A DNA stretch of 64,000 bases from Callipepla californica brunnescens (lineage: Eukaryota; Chordata; Aves; Galliformes; Odontophoridae): assembly GCA_023055505.1 (NCBI GenBank), contig JALIRH010000094.1:1179078-1243077 (forward strand), in the 5' to 3' direction. Under the pieces are notes generated by a model. The model saw only the letters and a program-made list of their open reading frames with translations. It was not told where the DNA came from and did not search any database. The position numbers and the translations under genes were made by a program. Shown piece after piece: positions 24,211-37,966 of this stretch (the first letter of the stretch is position 1; the number at the start of each line of letters is the position of its first letter).

Positions 24211-25493
24211 CTGCAACACAAGAGATAAGAAACAAGAAACCAATATGATAGATAAATAGTAATGAGGAATTTTCTTGTTTGTGACATTTTGGTTTTAAAA
24301 TTGGCGAGTGAGAAAGTAATCAATTTTGTATAAATGGATGGCATTCATTATGGATGAAGTGTGAGCAAAATCCTTACACACAAGTTACTAGCGCTATATA
24401 AAAGTAACAAGCAAATGAACGTAAACCTATTTTGCATTATTCAGTAAATTTGTTTCACACTTGTGAAAGTTGGGAATAAATCTATCATGACGGACTATAC
24501 AGACATAAATTTTCTGGCTTGTCCAGTAGCCAATACGAATCTTTATGCAAGTCAACAACAAAAAAAGATCAACAACTAAAGCAAACAAAAGCAGTGAAAC
24601 AAACACTGGAAGACAGCTGTGATCTGACTTCTGAAGATATTTCTATCTATCGAAAAAGCAGAGATCATCATCAATTCATATTTACAACCACAAGAGCTGG
24701 AAATACAGATGTTATAAACTTACATCTAGAAACATGTACACACATGCATGTACTGCATATTACAATACACAATTTTTAGAAGGAAAATGTATGTACTTAA
24801 CATGCATATAATGAAATAATCTCTGCAAGAGATGGGTGTTACATTGACTGTTACATGTACAGGCAAACTGACACTAAATGTACTACCAAGTATACTGTAA
24901 AACCATGCTGGATAATAATAATTGCTGGGAGTAAATTCACTCTCTTTCACTGCTCAGTCTGTATGTGAGTTGCTATTTAGAATAACTACTGTTGCACCAT
25001 CAGGAATGGTAGACCATCAGAAATGTTCTCTCTCCAGCTTACCAGATTGGGTAAGCAATGCTGTGGCAAAAGCAGTCAGAAAATCACACCTGCTTCCCAA
25101 GCTACACACGACTTCTGGAAAGCTCTACTATACACCATTATTATTTTCTCTAAAGAGATACAGTAATCATGCTGTGATTGCAGATTCCTATTTCTTCTGC
25201 CATCTAAAGCTTGGCCTATGTTTCTGGAAATATTTCATTTGTGGGAATCAGACTGTAACATTAACAAGGCTGGCAGAACCTACGTCCTCCTTGGAGTGAG
25301 ATAAACTATAGAAAACAAATTCTAATTCAGCTAAGGCTGATCAAGATGATCATTTTGTCCTATAAATACATACAGGGTAGAAAAATCCTCTACTTCAGTA
25401 AAAGAATTTTTCATATTTTAGCAAACTTTTAACAAAAAGTTTTAACTGAAATGAATCTTCACATTTTGTTAGTGGCAGGGAAAACAGTTCTAT

Positions 25494-25711
25494 GTAGAAT
25501 CACTCAGGTTGGAAAAGACCTTAAAGATCATCGAGTCCAACCATTACCTAACCATACTACACTAACTCTAACAACCCTCTGCTAAATCATGTCCCTGAGC
25601 ACCACATCCTAATGGTTTTTAAACACAACCAGGGATGGTGACTCAACCACCTCCCTAGGGAGCATATTCCAGTGCTTAACAACCTTTTCTGTAAAGAAAA
25701 TCTGAGCTTTA
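25494..25711 (-). mobile_element. CR1 LINE 3' part, minus orientation
   Basis: The plus strand reads gaatcactcaggttggaaaa, then catcgagtccaaccattacc, ccaccatcctaat-type spacer and cattccagtgcttaac, a common young avian CR1 3' end in reverse. It is 5' truncated. Confidence 0.85.
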
Positions 25712-28700
25712 TTTCTTATTTCTTGTGCAAAGAAACACAGAAAAAACAATGAAAAGAGACATCAGTTCAAAAATACAGAAATCAGCCAACCATACAATGC
25801 ATCCATAAAACTTTGTCTTCAATTAAACAAACAAACAAAAAAGATTATTATATAGGTGAGATAACAATTGACCAAATTTAACTGCTGCAGACTGTTTCTT
25901 TCCCTGTTCCAAATACAATAGCTTTGTTTGCAGTGTGGACTGTAGAGCCATTAAACAGCTGTAAAAGACAGTTGACACTCTCTCTGACTTCTATGCAAAT
26001 TAAATCCCAACACAAAATTCTTGGCCTAATACTGAATGTCCCATTTGATCACTCAGATGAGCAGCCGTACAATCACACTGTGACTAAAATGTTGCCCATC
26101 TATTTGTGAGAACTGTGACATTAAAATTTATCTTGATGAATGACGAAATTAGTAAATGAAAATTCTGCCATGCTAAGCACAGAGATTTTCGGTATACTGC
26201 ATAGCCCAGAAATATGCCTGGCCAAAGTGCATGTTAAAAATCAACCACTCATCCATCTCACCAGTAACTTCCCTGTATGAAATACTTGTTCTAAATGATT
26301 TTTTTTTTTTTTTTTTCATCTCTAATAGCTCAGTTGCAGGAAGACTTGACAAGTTTTACAGAAATTTGAGTCACTACCACTATTGTATGGGAATGGTTGA
26401 CTTCCAAATAGGAAATATGACAATCTTTTTTCTAATACACAAATTACTGTCAGTCATAATTTACCATTTTTTTTCTCCTGTGATAATCAACTAATCACGT
26501 TTTTCACCTTTCAGAACACTGGATTGATGTTCTACTTTCTACTAGCATTTTAGCTATGACTAAATAATTACACAATGCTAAGTGACACAAGCAGAAATAA
26601 TTAGAAGAGAGTAAGGTTCTACATTCTTCACTGTTCAGTGTAATGTTGGAGTCCAAGATCAGAGACAAGATGTCATTTTGAAGCATGGCGTGCTTCAAGG
26701 GAAAATGACTTACAATAAATCATCATTTCTTTTATATTTCTCCAAACAATTTATGTATTATCTGAGATCTGCAAGTTTTTGTATAACCTGACTCATTTCT
26801 TCAGCTTTATTCCTCTTCAGTAGGAATCTAATGTCATCAAGGAAAACATGTTTATGAGCATACTTGGTTTGAAGAGATGTAGTTTCGGATTTTTCAAGCA
26901 TGATTTGTGTATCTCAACCATATAAGATAGGACCTCTGTAATATTAAAGCTGGTCTTGCTGTACTCTCATTAACTTTCATAATTCTTCAGTAAAGACTAG
27001 GCTCTCCAGTCACTCAAATATGCCAGTTATGTCATCAAATCACAGTGTTAAAACTGTGTTAAAAATTTAAAAATCTCACTGTGGGGAAAGTAGGTTTAAC
27101 AACTCTAAGAATTCTGTTCACCAAGTACAGTATTTCCACATATAAGGGAGACATTGGTTACATGCTGTTCATTCAATGTGGCTGAGATCTGTGTCTGCTT
27201 TATTAAAAAGAAAAGAAAAGAAAACAGAAGTCAAACAACAAAAATGAAAAACAAACAGTCAAAAACCACAACTACTGAATACTGATATATTTCATTGTGA
27301 GGAATTGCTTCACACACACATCAAAGCTTTGCAGATGTGGTTTTGCTTTCATTTTATAGTTATGTATAAGAGATATCTTAGTTATTAAGCGTATTAAATT
27401 AAAAGTTTACTAAGCACTATTTGTCAAGCAGAGAATAAGCAAGTAGCCTTTTACATACATTTTTCTTAATTATAAGTTGAGTTGGCAGTAGGAAAAAGAT
27501 ACATGATCTGTCAGCATTGAGAGACCTGTTTTATCAATGCTTATAAAAGAGTAGACAGAAGATTACTTTTTCCCTGGGCAGAGTCAAAGTTGTCTTTTTA
27601 CCATCATGATGTTGACAGCATACATACATGACCTCTGAAGAGAAAGAAGTTCAAGATGAAGCTATGCTACATTGAGTGTCTACATCTATTAGAGGTTTCC
27701 TTGCTAAATCATCGTTTTACTCATGAAGATCAGCATCAAGGTCCAATATTTTCCTGCACAAAACCAATCCTTGTTGACAACAGACAGCACAAGTTCATAC
27801 TTGCTAGGTGTCATCTTTTCTTGCAACTGGAGGCTACAGACATCTTGGAGGAAAGAGACACTACAGAAAGAAAGGATTCCTCAGTTCACTGTTAACTCAG
27901 GTTATTATTGACAGGTTCTAGAAAGTTATAACACTATTCTAATTTTCTACCACAGCTCTCAGATATGCATGCACTGTATTATTTTCTGTTCCTGCATTCT
28001 GTTTCAATTAAATGTTAGGCCAGGAAAACAGAATAAAACTGAAATTAAGCTACCCTATGTGCATAGTGATGTTAAGTCCTGTAGAAGAATTACTTTTACT
28101 CCCCTAGAAGTTTTACTACAGACACTGAGTTTGAATACAACTATAGCTTCCATCTTTGCAATCTACCTTAATTTGAGAAAATATACCACTAACATTTTTT
28201 TCAGTCTCTCACATTGAAAAAAAAGCACCTGGAATCCATACAGTCAACTATGGAAAATTTTATGTCAATAAGAAATTCTGATTTCGAAATAGCATTAGAA
28301 GAGAAGAACACTGTTACATTAACATGGGTATTAATGAAATGCATTCTACCTTTGCTAGTCTTTAAACAGTAAGCTTTTTATGGAGTGGTATAATTCTTAT
28401 CTGTGAAATAGTTTGAGTTATATCCTCATGAAAATGATATAGAACACAAAACCCATCATTCTAAGAAAAAAAAAATGCAGCTGGAATAGATCATAAAGGA
28501 AACTACAAAAAAAAAAAAAAAGAAACTGGCAGTCTTACTTGAAGGAAGGGAAGCACAGTTTGAGTGAGATGTATTGTATGTGGTCATTTTCTGAGATAAA
28601 AAAGCTGTGTTGGTCATAGCTCTGCTGAAAACTGGTTATTTGTTTGCCCTACATTTTTTCATGTAATGTCTTTTCATGCAGAAAGTTGCTAAGCATACTT

Positions 28701-28955
28701 CTTCTTGTGGCACGCACCGTCTCAGAGAAGTTCACATTTACCCAGATATTGCTTTTTTTTCTTTCTCACCCAAATCATATAACTGGAAAGCATCCACAGA
28801 GGCATGTATGAATGCAGACACACACTATCTCTGCCCCTCATCAGACTGTATCAAACTTGAAAACACAAAACTATGCTATTAGAAGTGCTACCTACTTTAT
28901 ACCTACAGCCATTCCTATTCATCCTCCTTTTCTTGCTGTTATAAGTCTATGGCTA

Positions 28956-28979
28956 TTTTTTTTTTTTTTTTTTTTTTTT
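28956..28979. repeat. T homopolymer (24 T)
   Basis: An uninterrupted run of 24 T, which would be poly-A in the GLIS3 pre-mRNA. A comparable run lies at 30123-30146. Confidence 0.9.
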
Positions 28980-29063
28980 GGAAACAGTAATGTAAAGATG
29001 ACTTTTGCCATTCAGAAAGCAGGAAAAAACCTGCAATGAAATCATAAGTCAACTGAGCAGCAG

Positions 29064-29808
29064 CATATGTTGTATTCCTGGACTTCAGTAAGACCTTTGA
29101 TCCTTTGTCCAACCAAAGATCCTCACAGAGAAAACGATGAGATGGATTGAAAACCAGATGAATGGACAGACCTGGATGGTAATAGTGCTGCAATGTACAC
29201 TTGGAGCACAATAATGAGTAGAGTACCCCCAAGGTCATTACTTAGTCCAGTGCTACTTAGCTGCATTCTTAATGATCTGGATGACAAGGTAAGTGCACCA
29301 TCAGTAGATCTGCAAAGGACACAAAACTCAGGGGAGTAGCTGACTCACCAGTGAGTTGTGCTGCTATTTAGAGGAACCTTTGGCAGGCTGGAGAGATGGG
29401 CCAAAATTTTCATGATGTTCAACAAGGAAAAATGCAAAGTCCTATACTTGTGAAGGAACCAAGCACCAACCATAGGCACCAGGACATGCCAGGGGTGACC
29501 CAGCTGGACAGCAACTCTGCAGAAAAGGATCTAGGACCTTATCAGTGTGTGTAAATAGCTGAACTAGCACACACTGGAACACGATACATTCCATCTGAAC
29601 ATCAGGAAGCACTTCTTTACTGTGCAAGACATATGAAGCATTGGCACAGGTTGCTCAGAATGGTTGTGGATTCTCCTTGGAGATCTTCAAAATTTGAAGG
29701 AACATGATCAGGGAAAATCTACTCTATGAGTCCTTTCTTGAGCAGAGGTGTTCAAAGGGATGACCTCCAGAGGTTCTTTCCAACTGTAACCATTCTATGA
29801 TTCTGTAA
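29064..29808 (+). mobile_element. Old, degenerate CR1 LINE, plus orientation
   Basis: The start encodes a decayed FLDFSKTFD-like reverse-transcriptase motif (29073-29102). The end has a CR1 3' tail with ttctttccaactgtaacc and attctatgattctgtaa. The coding part is broken by many stops and indels, so this is an ancient copy. Confidence 0.75.
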
Positions 29809-30122
29809 CAACTGCCATAATCACAAAAGCATGGTGAAAAACACTGAATATTTTCCATGTTTTCAGCTCATTAGAGAACAGAGCTCTTCAGAATCACTGC
29901 CAAAACACACACACAGGACAGAACCTTCTTGCAAGATATGACTTGTTTACCCAACTGTACCATCTGAGGAAACAACCATAGCCATAGTAAGTTCTCCACT
30001 ACCTTCAAGGTTTGTGTTTTGCAATGACCATGCTAAAAAGAATTGGTCACTTGTGGTCTCCAAATTTTTCCAGTAAACTGTGTGGGTAAATTCCTTAAAC
30101 ACCACTGCTTATTTCTAATTCC

Positions 30123-30146
30123 TTTTTTTTTTTTTTTTTTTTTTTT
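30123..30146. repeat. T homopolymer (24 T)
   Basis: An uninterrupted run of 24 T; no element that would explain it as a retroposon tail is recognisable beside it. Confidence 0.9.
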
Positions 30147-31827
30147 GCCAGCATCCCTTTCAGGAGAAACTGCTGCACTCCAAGGTGCCTGATTTATATT
30201 TCATTTCAAAAACAGGAAGTAAAGGGATTAAAGTTGAGGATTAAAACTCTTACTATTTACTGCATTTTTTTCTTCAGAATAGTTTCTTAGTTGCCACGGG
30301 CACTGCTCACTGAACCTTAGCCCCTGAATATGCTTCTTTTTGAATTAATAACATCCTTTAAATTGCCTTCATAGAACAAATAAGGGAAAATATCCTTGAG
30401 TTTAACTGCTTTAAAAGCAAGAAAATAGATTTACTTTCCCTTCCCTCCATTCTCTCCCTTATGCACTTTTACCAGTGAAAACTGAACATAGAGATTGAAA
30501 AAGGATAACTGAAATCTGAAAGATGCAGAAACTTACTAGACTTATACTGTAGGACCTGGCCAGAAGCTGTTTGCTCTCCAAGAGGCAGGTGTTCATAGAC
30601 TGAGCAGTTTCTCCAGATTAATACAGTCACAGAATGAACAATGGTGCAAGTAACTGCCATAATGCTCTAATGGCCTGCTGAAATTCCAAGTATGTAATGC
30701 CCTAACTCTCCTTTCCTCATAAATTATTTAGAAAGAGAAAAGAAAATAGATTTTATTTCCAGAAGACTTACATTAAAAATTGTCTTCTTTTGCTTAGAAA
30801 ATAAATCAGTTCAAACACTGAGAAATTAACAGAGACTAAATGAAAGAAAATCTGTTGCAAAAATTAAATAAAAATATTAGCAAAAGAGAACCACAAAACT
30901 TTGTTTTTATTTTCTATTTCTCCAAGAAATAATGCATGAAAAGCAGCAGGATTGGAGAAATCCTGATTGTCTGTTCCCTTCCTAAGGGCAGTAACACCTG
31001 AAAAGGTTTTCTTCCAATCGTATGTCACGGTTGTAAATCTTGTAGAAAACCTTCTTTATTGGGAGAACGTTATGATGGCTCTCCAAAACAAGCTAACATT
31101 ACACAACTGACCAATCTGTTATAAAAAGAAAGATTATTTATTTGAAATGAGCCAAGCTTGAAGTGCAAGACTGTTCTAGATAGATCTCTGGCTTCTGAGT
31201 CCTTTTAATTCCTGAGTGATATGGTAGCTATACCACATATAGCACAATTTATAAAACATCTTCACTGAGGGCAGACAACATTTACAAATGTCCTTTGGAC
31301 TGTTTCTCAAAGTTATTCCTTTGTGCTACTTGCTTTCTGCCACAAGTGCTAAATTCTGTCCTGGAAGAAGTCAGGAAAATATATACAAGATAAATTGCTG
31401 TGTTAGACCGAGTGAAAAACAAGTAATTAAGGAGAAAAGTTGTATAGTTAGGACAGACAGTGCATGCTTTAGCTGTACAGCTCCTCTGCATAGTACCAAG
31501 AAATCCAGTAGAAACCTAGGGGCATGACTTACCATACTACGGATCTGCTGAAGCTATCTGGTCAGCTGAATCCATGCATACTTTCCCCAAGACCCACTTG
31601 AATCAGCTAAGATGATGCAGGTTAAGCATTCACTATCTCACAGTTTGTTTGCATAATGTTATCTAATTTGTAAATAATTTAAGTGCACAAACACAGCATG
31701 GGCAATGTTAAAACTGCCAAATACTCTAAGACTGATTAGCTGAAAGGTGACAGCATTCGGTATAATCAAGGTCCATTCTGAGAAGAAGCTGGTCTAGTTT
31801 ATCTGCACTGCTCAAATTATCTCTTTT

Positions 31828-31980
31828 TCCTCTCCTCTCTTCTCCTCTCCTCTCCTCTCCTCTCCTCTCCTCTCCTCTCCTCTCCTCTCCTCTCCTCTCC
31901 TCTCCTCTCCTCTCCTCTCCTCTCCTCTCCTCTCCTCTCCTCTCCTCTCCTCTCCTCTCCTCTCCTCTCCTCTCCTCTCC
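31828..31980. repeat. (TCTCC)n pentanucleotide array, sense strand (GGAGA)n
   Basis: From 31841 to 31980 there are 28 perfect TCTCC units, preceded by two or three imperfect ones. It is pure pyrimidine on the plus strand and pure purine, G-rich, in the GLIS3 sense strand. The open frames over it (RGEERRGEE repeats, in two frames) are artefacts. Pure purine mirror-like tracts can form triplex DNA, and GGAGA repeats in RNA resemble SR-protein binding sites (general knowledge; no function is shown here). Length polymorphism is likely. Confidence 0.97.
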
Positions 31981-32608
31981 AATAAAAACAAAAAGCATAA
32001 GTGCATAAACAGTTCTCTGTTTTTATGAAGCGAGGAAACAGCTTTTAGTATTTTGTACAAACAAGAAATAACATACAGATGAGCTAAAGCAATAACTGCC
32101 TCATTCATCCTTATATTTTCTTACACTATCCTTCTGATTTTCTGCACTTCAACAGAGCCAGCCAAACAACTGTACCGTTTTTACTGTATTCCTGAAAGTA
32201 GAAATTAAATAGTAATTTCAAAAGATTAATTTTTCTATTCAAAAATGCTGCATATTTGCCACTGGGTCTGAGGAACAAGCTATTGCAGCCTTTTTACATT
32301 TAAGATTCTAATTCAAGAAGTGACAGCTAAACACAGTCTCCCTTTCCTTTTTGGAAATAATTTCCTGGAAAGACAAAAATCATTTGTCCTGATATGCCTG
32401 AAAACACATAAAAGATTGAAAAAGCTGAACAGCTGTTAGGTAATTATTGATGCAAATGGAAAAGAAAAGGTAAATGGCTCATGAAATCCCTAATGAATAT
32501 GGGTCCAATCTAGATAAAGATTAGCAAATATACCATGCATTTTAGTGGGCTTTGTCGTTTCGTACCAATATGCTTTCTCAACTAACAAGTTAGCTGAACT
32601 CAGAATAC

Positions 32609-32609
32609 A

Positions 32610-32632
<23 letters not shown>
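32609..32632. repeat. A homopolymer (24 A)
   Basis: An uninterrupted A run followed by gaagaaaaatg. No recognisable retroposon body lies upstream, and CR1 elements do not carry poly-A tails. Confidence 0.9.
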
Positions 32633-32641
<9 letters not shown>

Positions 32642-33544
32642 TGACAGAAAATATAGTAGTACCTGGACTGTAAGTACTCTGATTGGTCTTACCATAGCAT
32701 ATGCATTTAAGCTACCTACAATGTTCAGCTTGGGCTGCATATCCTAAAGAAACAGAGTTATAAATTTGGGAGACAGAATAAGAAAGGAAATGAATAAAGA
32801 AAAGGGTCACAAAAAATGGAATGAGAAATCTAAGAAGGCAGGAAAATACACAAATTGAGGCAAGGAAGCCTGAAGGTTATTTTTAAATAGCAATTTAGAA
32901 GCATACACTTCTTCCAGATCAAGCTCAAGATCCACTTGGACTGCTTTAACTTATGTACAGTGTTCACTGGTTGCTAGCATTTTAGAGGAAAGAGTCACGA
33001 AGTGCAAATTATCTGTAAAGAATAATCAATCTTTTCCTTATTCTATTTTGTTTAATGCTTACTTGAAGCATGATATCCTTTGCAAACCTTGTGTTTACTT
33101 TTAACCCTGCCTTTAGAACCATGAATACCCTCATTATCCACAGAAATACCTTGATACCTTTGAAATTCACATGGCCTTTGTCTTCCAGTATGTGGTATTG
33201 GTAACAAGAACTACATGGTAACTGTTCAATAATTAAAAAAAAACAAACTTTTAAGTTCGCTGTTCTTCCAAAGTTGAAAGCAGAAAATAACTAAGAGGAT
33301 AGGTTTTTAAATTGACTGTAGTCTAGGGGCATGCTATACATTCATGTTCTTATTGGTAACCCTTTAGCTCTCATTTTGGGTGCTGTCTAGTTTTCTGTCA
33401 CTGATTGCCCTCTGGTGAAAGAGCTTCTTCAGGCTCTTTCATCTCCAGATGAAGTCAGTAATTATTAACTTTTCAAAATAAGAAGTACTCCTTTTGAATT
33501 CAACAACGTATTTTAAGAGTAGGGACTGAATATTATTGTGCACA

Positions 33545-34540
33545 GAGATTACTGAAGTGGACTGAGAACTGGCTTATGGGCAGAGCTCAGAAGGTTGTGA
33601 TCAGCAGTGCATAGTCTAGTGGAAGGTCTGTAACTAGTGGTGCCCCCAGGGGTTGGTGCTGGACCACTCTTTCTCAGCAGCTTGATCAATGACCTGGACA
33701 AAGTGATGGAATGCACCCTTGGATATTTGCTGATGATACAAACCTGGGAGGAATGGCTGGCACACCAGAAGGCTGTGCTTTCATTCAGCAAAATGGTTGG
33801 GGAGACAGGTGAAGAGGAATCTGATGAGGTTCTACAATAGCAAATGTAGAGTCCTACACCTGGGGAGGAATAACCACATCTATCAGGATAGGTTAGGAGA
33901 TGACCTTCTGGAGAGGAGTTCTGTGGAGAAGGACCAGGCTGTCCTGATGGACAACACATAGGCTGTGAGCCAGTTGTGTGCCCTTGTGGCCAAGAAGGCC
34001 AGTTGTGCCCTGAGATGCATTAAAAAGGGCATAGCCAGCAGGTTGAGGGAGGTGATCCTCCCTCTCTACTCTGCCCTGGCCACATCTGGAGTACACTGTT
34101 CTGTTCTGGGCTTCTCAGTTCAAGAAGGACAGGGATTTCCTAGAAAGGGTTCAGTGGAGGGCCACAAAGATGATTAGGGGCCTCGAGCATCTCTCTTATG
34201 AGGAAAGGCTGAGAGAACAATCTGTCTGAATGAGAGGGGGTTTATTGATGCTTATAAATATCTAAAGGATGAGTGATGAGTAGATTGGGCCAAAGTCTTT
34301 TCTGTGGTGCCAAGAGGACAAGAGGGAAACAAACCCAAACTGGAACAGATGGAAATTTCTTTCCTTTGAGAGTGACTGAGAGCTGAGACAAGCTGTCCAG
34401 AAAAGTTTCTCCAGAGAAATTCAAAGCTCTGGGTTGCTTACCTGCTCAACCTACTCTTAGAACCTGCTTTAGCAGGACAGTTGGACTTGATGATTTTGAA
34501 AGGTCTGTTTCAGTCCCCGCTATTACGTGATTCTTTGATT
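33545..34540 (+). mobile_element. Degenerate CR1 LINE (about 1 kb), plus orientation
   Basis: Holds decayed CR1 reverse-transcriptase readings: a VVISSA/GAPRGWCW region at the start, then an SQLCALVAKKASCALRCIK segment (33965-34023) that corresponds to [19 protein letters not shown] in the copy at 36700-38402. The 3' end reads gaaaggtctgtttcagtcc and gattctttgatt. Several frameshifts and stops are present. Confidence 0.85.
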
Positions 34541-35637
34541 ATACTGACAGACATTTGACAGACATTTTAAGCATCTATTCCCAGTATTTGTAAATATGTC
34601 TGTCCTCACGTTCATAATTTTACAAATTACACATTTTTTTAAAGTAGAAATGAAGTCTCATTTCACTTTACTGATGTCCTTTAGTAAATGGAAGTTTAAC
34701 TTCTATTTACTAACATGCACAGGTTAGATGTATTTGTGCCAGAATCTTATCAGGATACATGATTTAATCCCATTAGCTGGGGAAACTCACTATTGAATGC
34801 ATTTGGTGGATGACTAGAAATCAGTTTGGAAAAAGAAGTGAAATACTATCTGCCTTAACAAGGGTTGCAGAAAGGCATTTTTTTCCCTAAATAGTAAGTT
34901 ATAAACATGTATTGCTTAAAATAATAATTCAAAGATATATATTTATCTGTATCATGCTGCATCATTTAGTCATGTCTTAAGAGTCCAAGGAAAGGGTCAA
35001 AGCTTAGAAGACAGGTCAAGAAAATATGGCCTAAAAACTATGTAACTAGAGTTTACTAAGCAAGCAGCTGCCTCTTCTGTTGTGAACATACTTTATCCTG
35101 CTATTTTAGGACTATTCAACATCAAAGACACATTGCACAGTCTTGGAGAGCCAGCAACTTAAAATACCAAAATAATGTCACTTAGTATGTAGGGGGAGGT
35201 TATAGGGAGGATTAAAAGCAGTCAGGCACAATATATTAAATGAGTCCATGACTAACGAGGTATGACAGCAAAAGGTTTCCTTCATTTCAACTGAATAGAT
35301 CCCAGGGTTGGTACTATTATTTCACTGTGCCTTTATCACCTTGGAATTTTTATGGTTATTTTTGAAGAATTCACATTTTTAAAAGACTTTTCTGACACTA
35401 AGCCAGTTTTCACTTTTAATTAAACTCATAAATAATCTTAATTTTGCCTTAAAAATTTTATTGTTTTTTACTTTTTTATTATTGCTACTACCAGAAAATA
35501 TTTTAAATGCCCAAGTGTGAGTTAGCAAAAATAAGTTCTCAAATGTCCAGTAACTATGCTCCACCTTGTAAATATTATACAAGGTAAACTTTATCAACTG
35601 TTCAAGTGATGCCATGTAGTTTATTCTTTGGAGGATT

Positions 35638-35704
35638 TTTTTGTTTTCTTTTGTTTTGTTTTTTTGTTTTGTTTTTGTTTTTTTGTTTTTGTTTTTTTTT
35701 TGTA
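35638..35704. repeat. T/G low-complexity repeat, (TTTTG)n-like
   Basis: Irregular ttttg and tttttg units. A smaller regular one (ttttg five times) is at 55288-55311. Confidence 0.85.
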
Positions 35705-36000
35705 GGTTTGACTTTTTTGCTTTTCCATATATTAATGTATCTCAGGTAACCAACGGCAGAGATAAATCCTTATCAAAAAGTGTTACAAAAATAAGCAATT
35801 ATAGAGCTAAAATGTGACCAAAGAGATTGAAGCAAGGAGCAGACAGGTCCAGATTTAAGGTGTTTGGTACAAGAAGAGAATGTGAACCAAAACACATAAT
35901 GAATGAAACATTAAAAGGAAAATTCCACAAAGTGTTGAAAACTGACACAATCAAAGACAGAAGCTAACATCTTATTTTACTTAAAATAATGGTATAATAA

Positions 36001-36633
36001 GAAGGACTTGGGTATTCTGGTGGATGGAAAGCTTGATGCGAATCAGCAGTGAGTGCCTGCTGCCCAAAAGGCCGAAGATATTCTGGGCTGCATCAGAAGA
36101 GGGGTGGCCAGCAAGGAGAGGGAGGTGATTTTCTTCCTCTGCCTGATTTTCTTTCCCTGCCCTTGTGAGACCCTATCTGGAGTACTGTGTCCAGTTGTGG
36201 ACACAAGAAAGATGTGGGCTTGTTGGAAATGATCCAGAGAGGGCTGAAGCACCTCTCCTACAAATAAACGATGAGGGAGCTGAACTTGTTCTGTCTGGGG
36301 AAGAAAAGGCTCTGGAGAGATCTCACTGCAGCCTTTAAGTACTTAAAGAGAGCTTATGAAAAGTTGGAGACTCTTTAAAATGGTCTAATAGGACAAAAGA
36401 GAATGATTTTAAACTAAAAGAGGAGAGATTTAGGTTAGATGTTAGGGTGGTGAGCCATGGGGACAGATTTCTTGGGGAAGCTGTACATGCTCCATCCCTG
36501 GAGATGATGATCCCAGTCTGGATGAGGCCCTGGGCAACCTGATCTGATGGGTGATTATCCTACCCGGGGAAGTGTAGCTAAAATTACATTATCTTTATGG
36601 TGTCTTTCAACTCAAGCCATTCTATGACTCTAT
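36001..36633 (+). mobile_element. CR1 LINE 3' part, plus orientation
   Basis: Begins with a decayed DLGILVDGKLDANQQ-type reading and ends with gtctttcaactcaagcc and attctatgactctatga. It lies directly before the larger CR1 at 36700-38402 in the same orientation, so the two are separate tandem insertions rather than one element. Confidence 0.8.
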
Positions 36634-37966
36634 GACCATTTGTATTCAGGCCCAATATGACAGACAAATTTTACACACGTTTCTTACAGTGCAGTCTTTC
36701 TTGTCATTTACTTTACATGCTGAGGTTCTCAATGCCTTCTTCACATCTGTCCTTAATAGACAGATCAGTTATCCTCAGGGTACTTTTCGCCCTGACCTGG
36801 AAGTCTGGGATGAAGCACATAATACACCCCCTGTGAACCTAGCAGATACAGTCAGAGACCTGCTCCTCCATCTGAACTGCCACAAGTCCATGGGACCAGA
36901 TGGGATCCACCCAAGGGTGCTGAGGGAGCTGGCAGAGGTGTTTGACAAGCCGCTTGCTACCGTCTGTCAGCATTCCTGGTTATCTGGAGAGGTCCCACAA
37001 GATTGGAGGCTTGCCGATGTGACTCCCATCTACAAGAAAGGCCGCAAGGAAGATCTGGGGAACTACAGGCCTGTCAGCCTGACCGTGGTATCAGGGAAAG
37101 TTATGGAGCAATTGATCTTGAGGGAGATCACACGGCACGTGCATGGCAATCAGGGGATCAGACCCAGCCAGCATGGGTTCACAAAGGGCAGGTCGTGCTT
37201 GTCCAACCTCATCTCCTTCTACGACTGGGTGACCAGACTGGTAGATGAGGGAAAGGCTGTTGATGTAGTCTACCTGGACTTCAGCAAAGCCTTTGACATG
37301 GTCTCCCACAGTATTCTCCTGGGGAAACTGGCAGCCTGTGGTGTGGACAGGTTCACTCTTCTCTGGGTTGAGAACTGGCTAGAGGGCCATGCCCAGCTGG
37401 TAGTGGTTAATGGAGTTAAGTCCAGCTGGCATCCTGTTATGAGTGGTGTCCCCCAAGGGTCGGTATTGGGGCCCATCTTGTTTAATATCTTTATTGATGA
37501 CCTAGAAAAGGGGATAGAGTGTACCCTCAGTAAGTTTGCAGAAGACACCAAGTTGGGAGGATGTGTAAATCTGCCTGAGGGTAGGGAGGCCCTTCAGAGG
37601 GATCTGGATAGGCTGAACAGCTGGGCTGAGGTCAATGGGATGAGGTTGAATAAGGCCAAGTGCCAGGTCCTGCAATGCTATAGGCTTGGGGCAGAATGGC
37701 TTGAAGAGTGTATAGAGGAAAAGGACCTGGGGGTGTTGGTTGATGCTCAGCTCAACATGAGCCAGCAGTGTGCTCAGGTGGCCAAGAAGGCCAATGGCAT
37801 CGTGGCCTGTATTAGGAATAGTGTGGCCAGCAGGAGCAGGGAGGTGATCATCCCCCTGTACTCAGCTCTGGTGCAGCTGCACCTCGAGTACTGTTTGGGG
37901 CCCCTCTCTACAAGAATGACATTGAGGCCCTGGAGCGTGTTCAGAGAAGGGCAACAAAACTGGTGA
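36632..37966 (+). pseudogene. CR1 reverse-transcriptase ORF remnant, inactivated
   Basis: A 444-codon open frame covering RT blocks of a non-LTR retrotransposon: [74 protein letters not shown] and [11 protein letters not shown]. The catalytic FADD motif is FAED (Glu at codon 304, 37541-37543), which should abolish polymerase activity. About the first 20 codons lie outside CR1 and are chance. A frameshift near 37890-37905 drops the frame; the remainder ([20 protein letters not shown]) continues in another frame at 37963-38259. It is a dead fragment despite its length and not a host gene. Confidence 0.93.

Noticed and set aside
24922..25299. 125-codon plus-strand frame
   Set aside because: No recognisable domain or homology, no splice context, and it lies opposite to GLIS3 in an intron; chance is the simplest explanation.
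31726..32108. Two overlapping minus-strand frames encoding RGEER repeats
   Set aside because: They are translations of the TCTCC microsatellite, open in several frames because the unit lacks stops.
33549..33959. 136-codon minus-strand frame, proline- and serine-rich
   Set aside because: It is the antisense of a degenerate plus-strand CR1 copy.
36632..37966. 444-codon open frame, by far the longest in the window
   Set aside because: It is the reverse-transcriptase part of a CR1 LINE with FAED in place of FADD and a frameshift, not a host gene.
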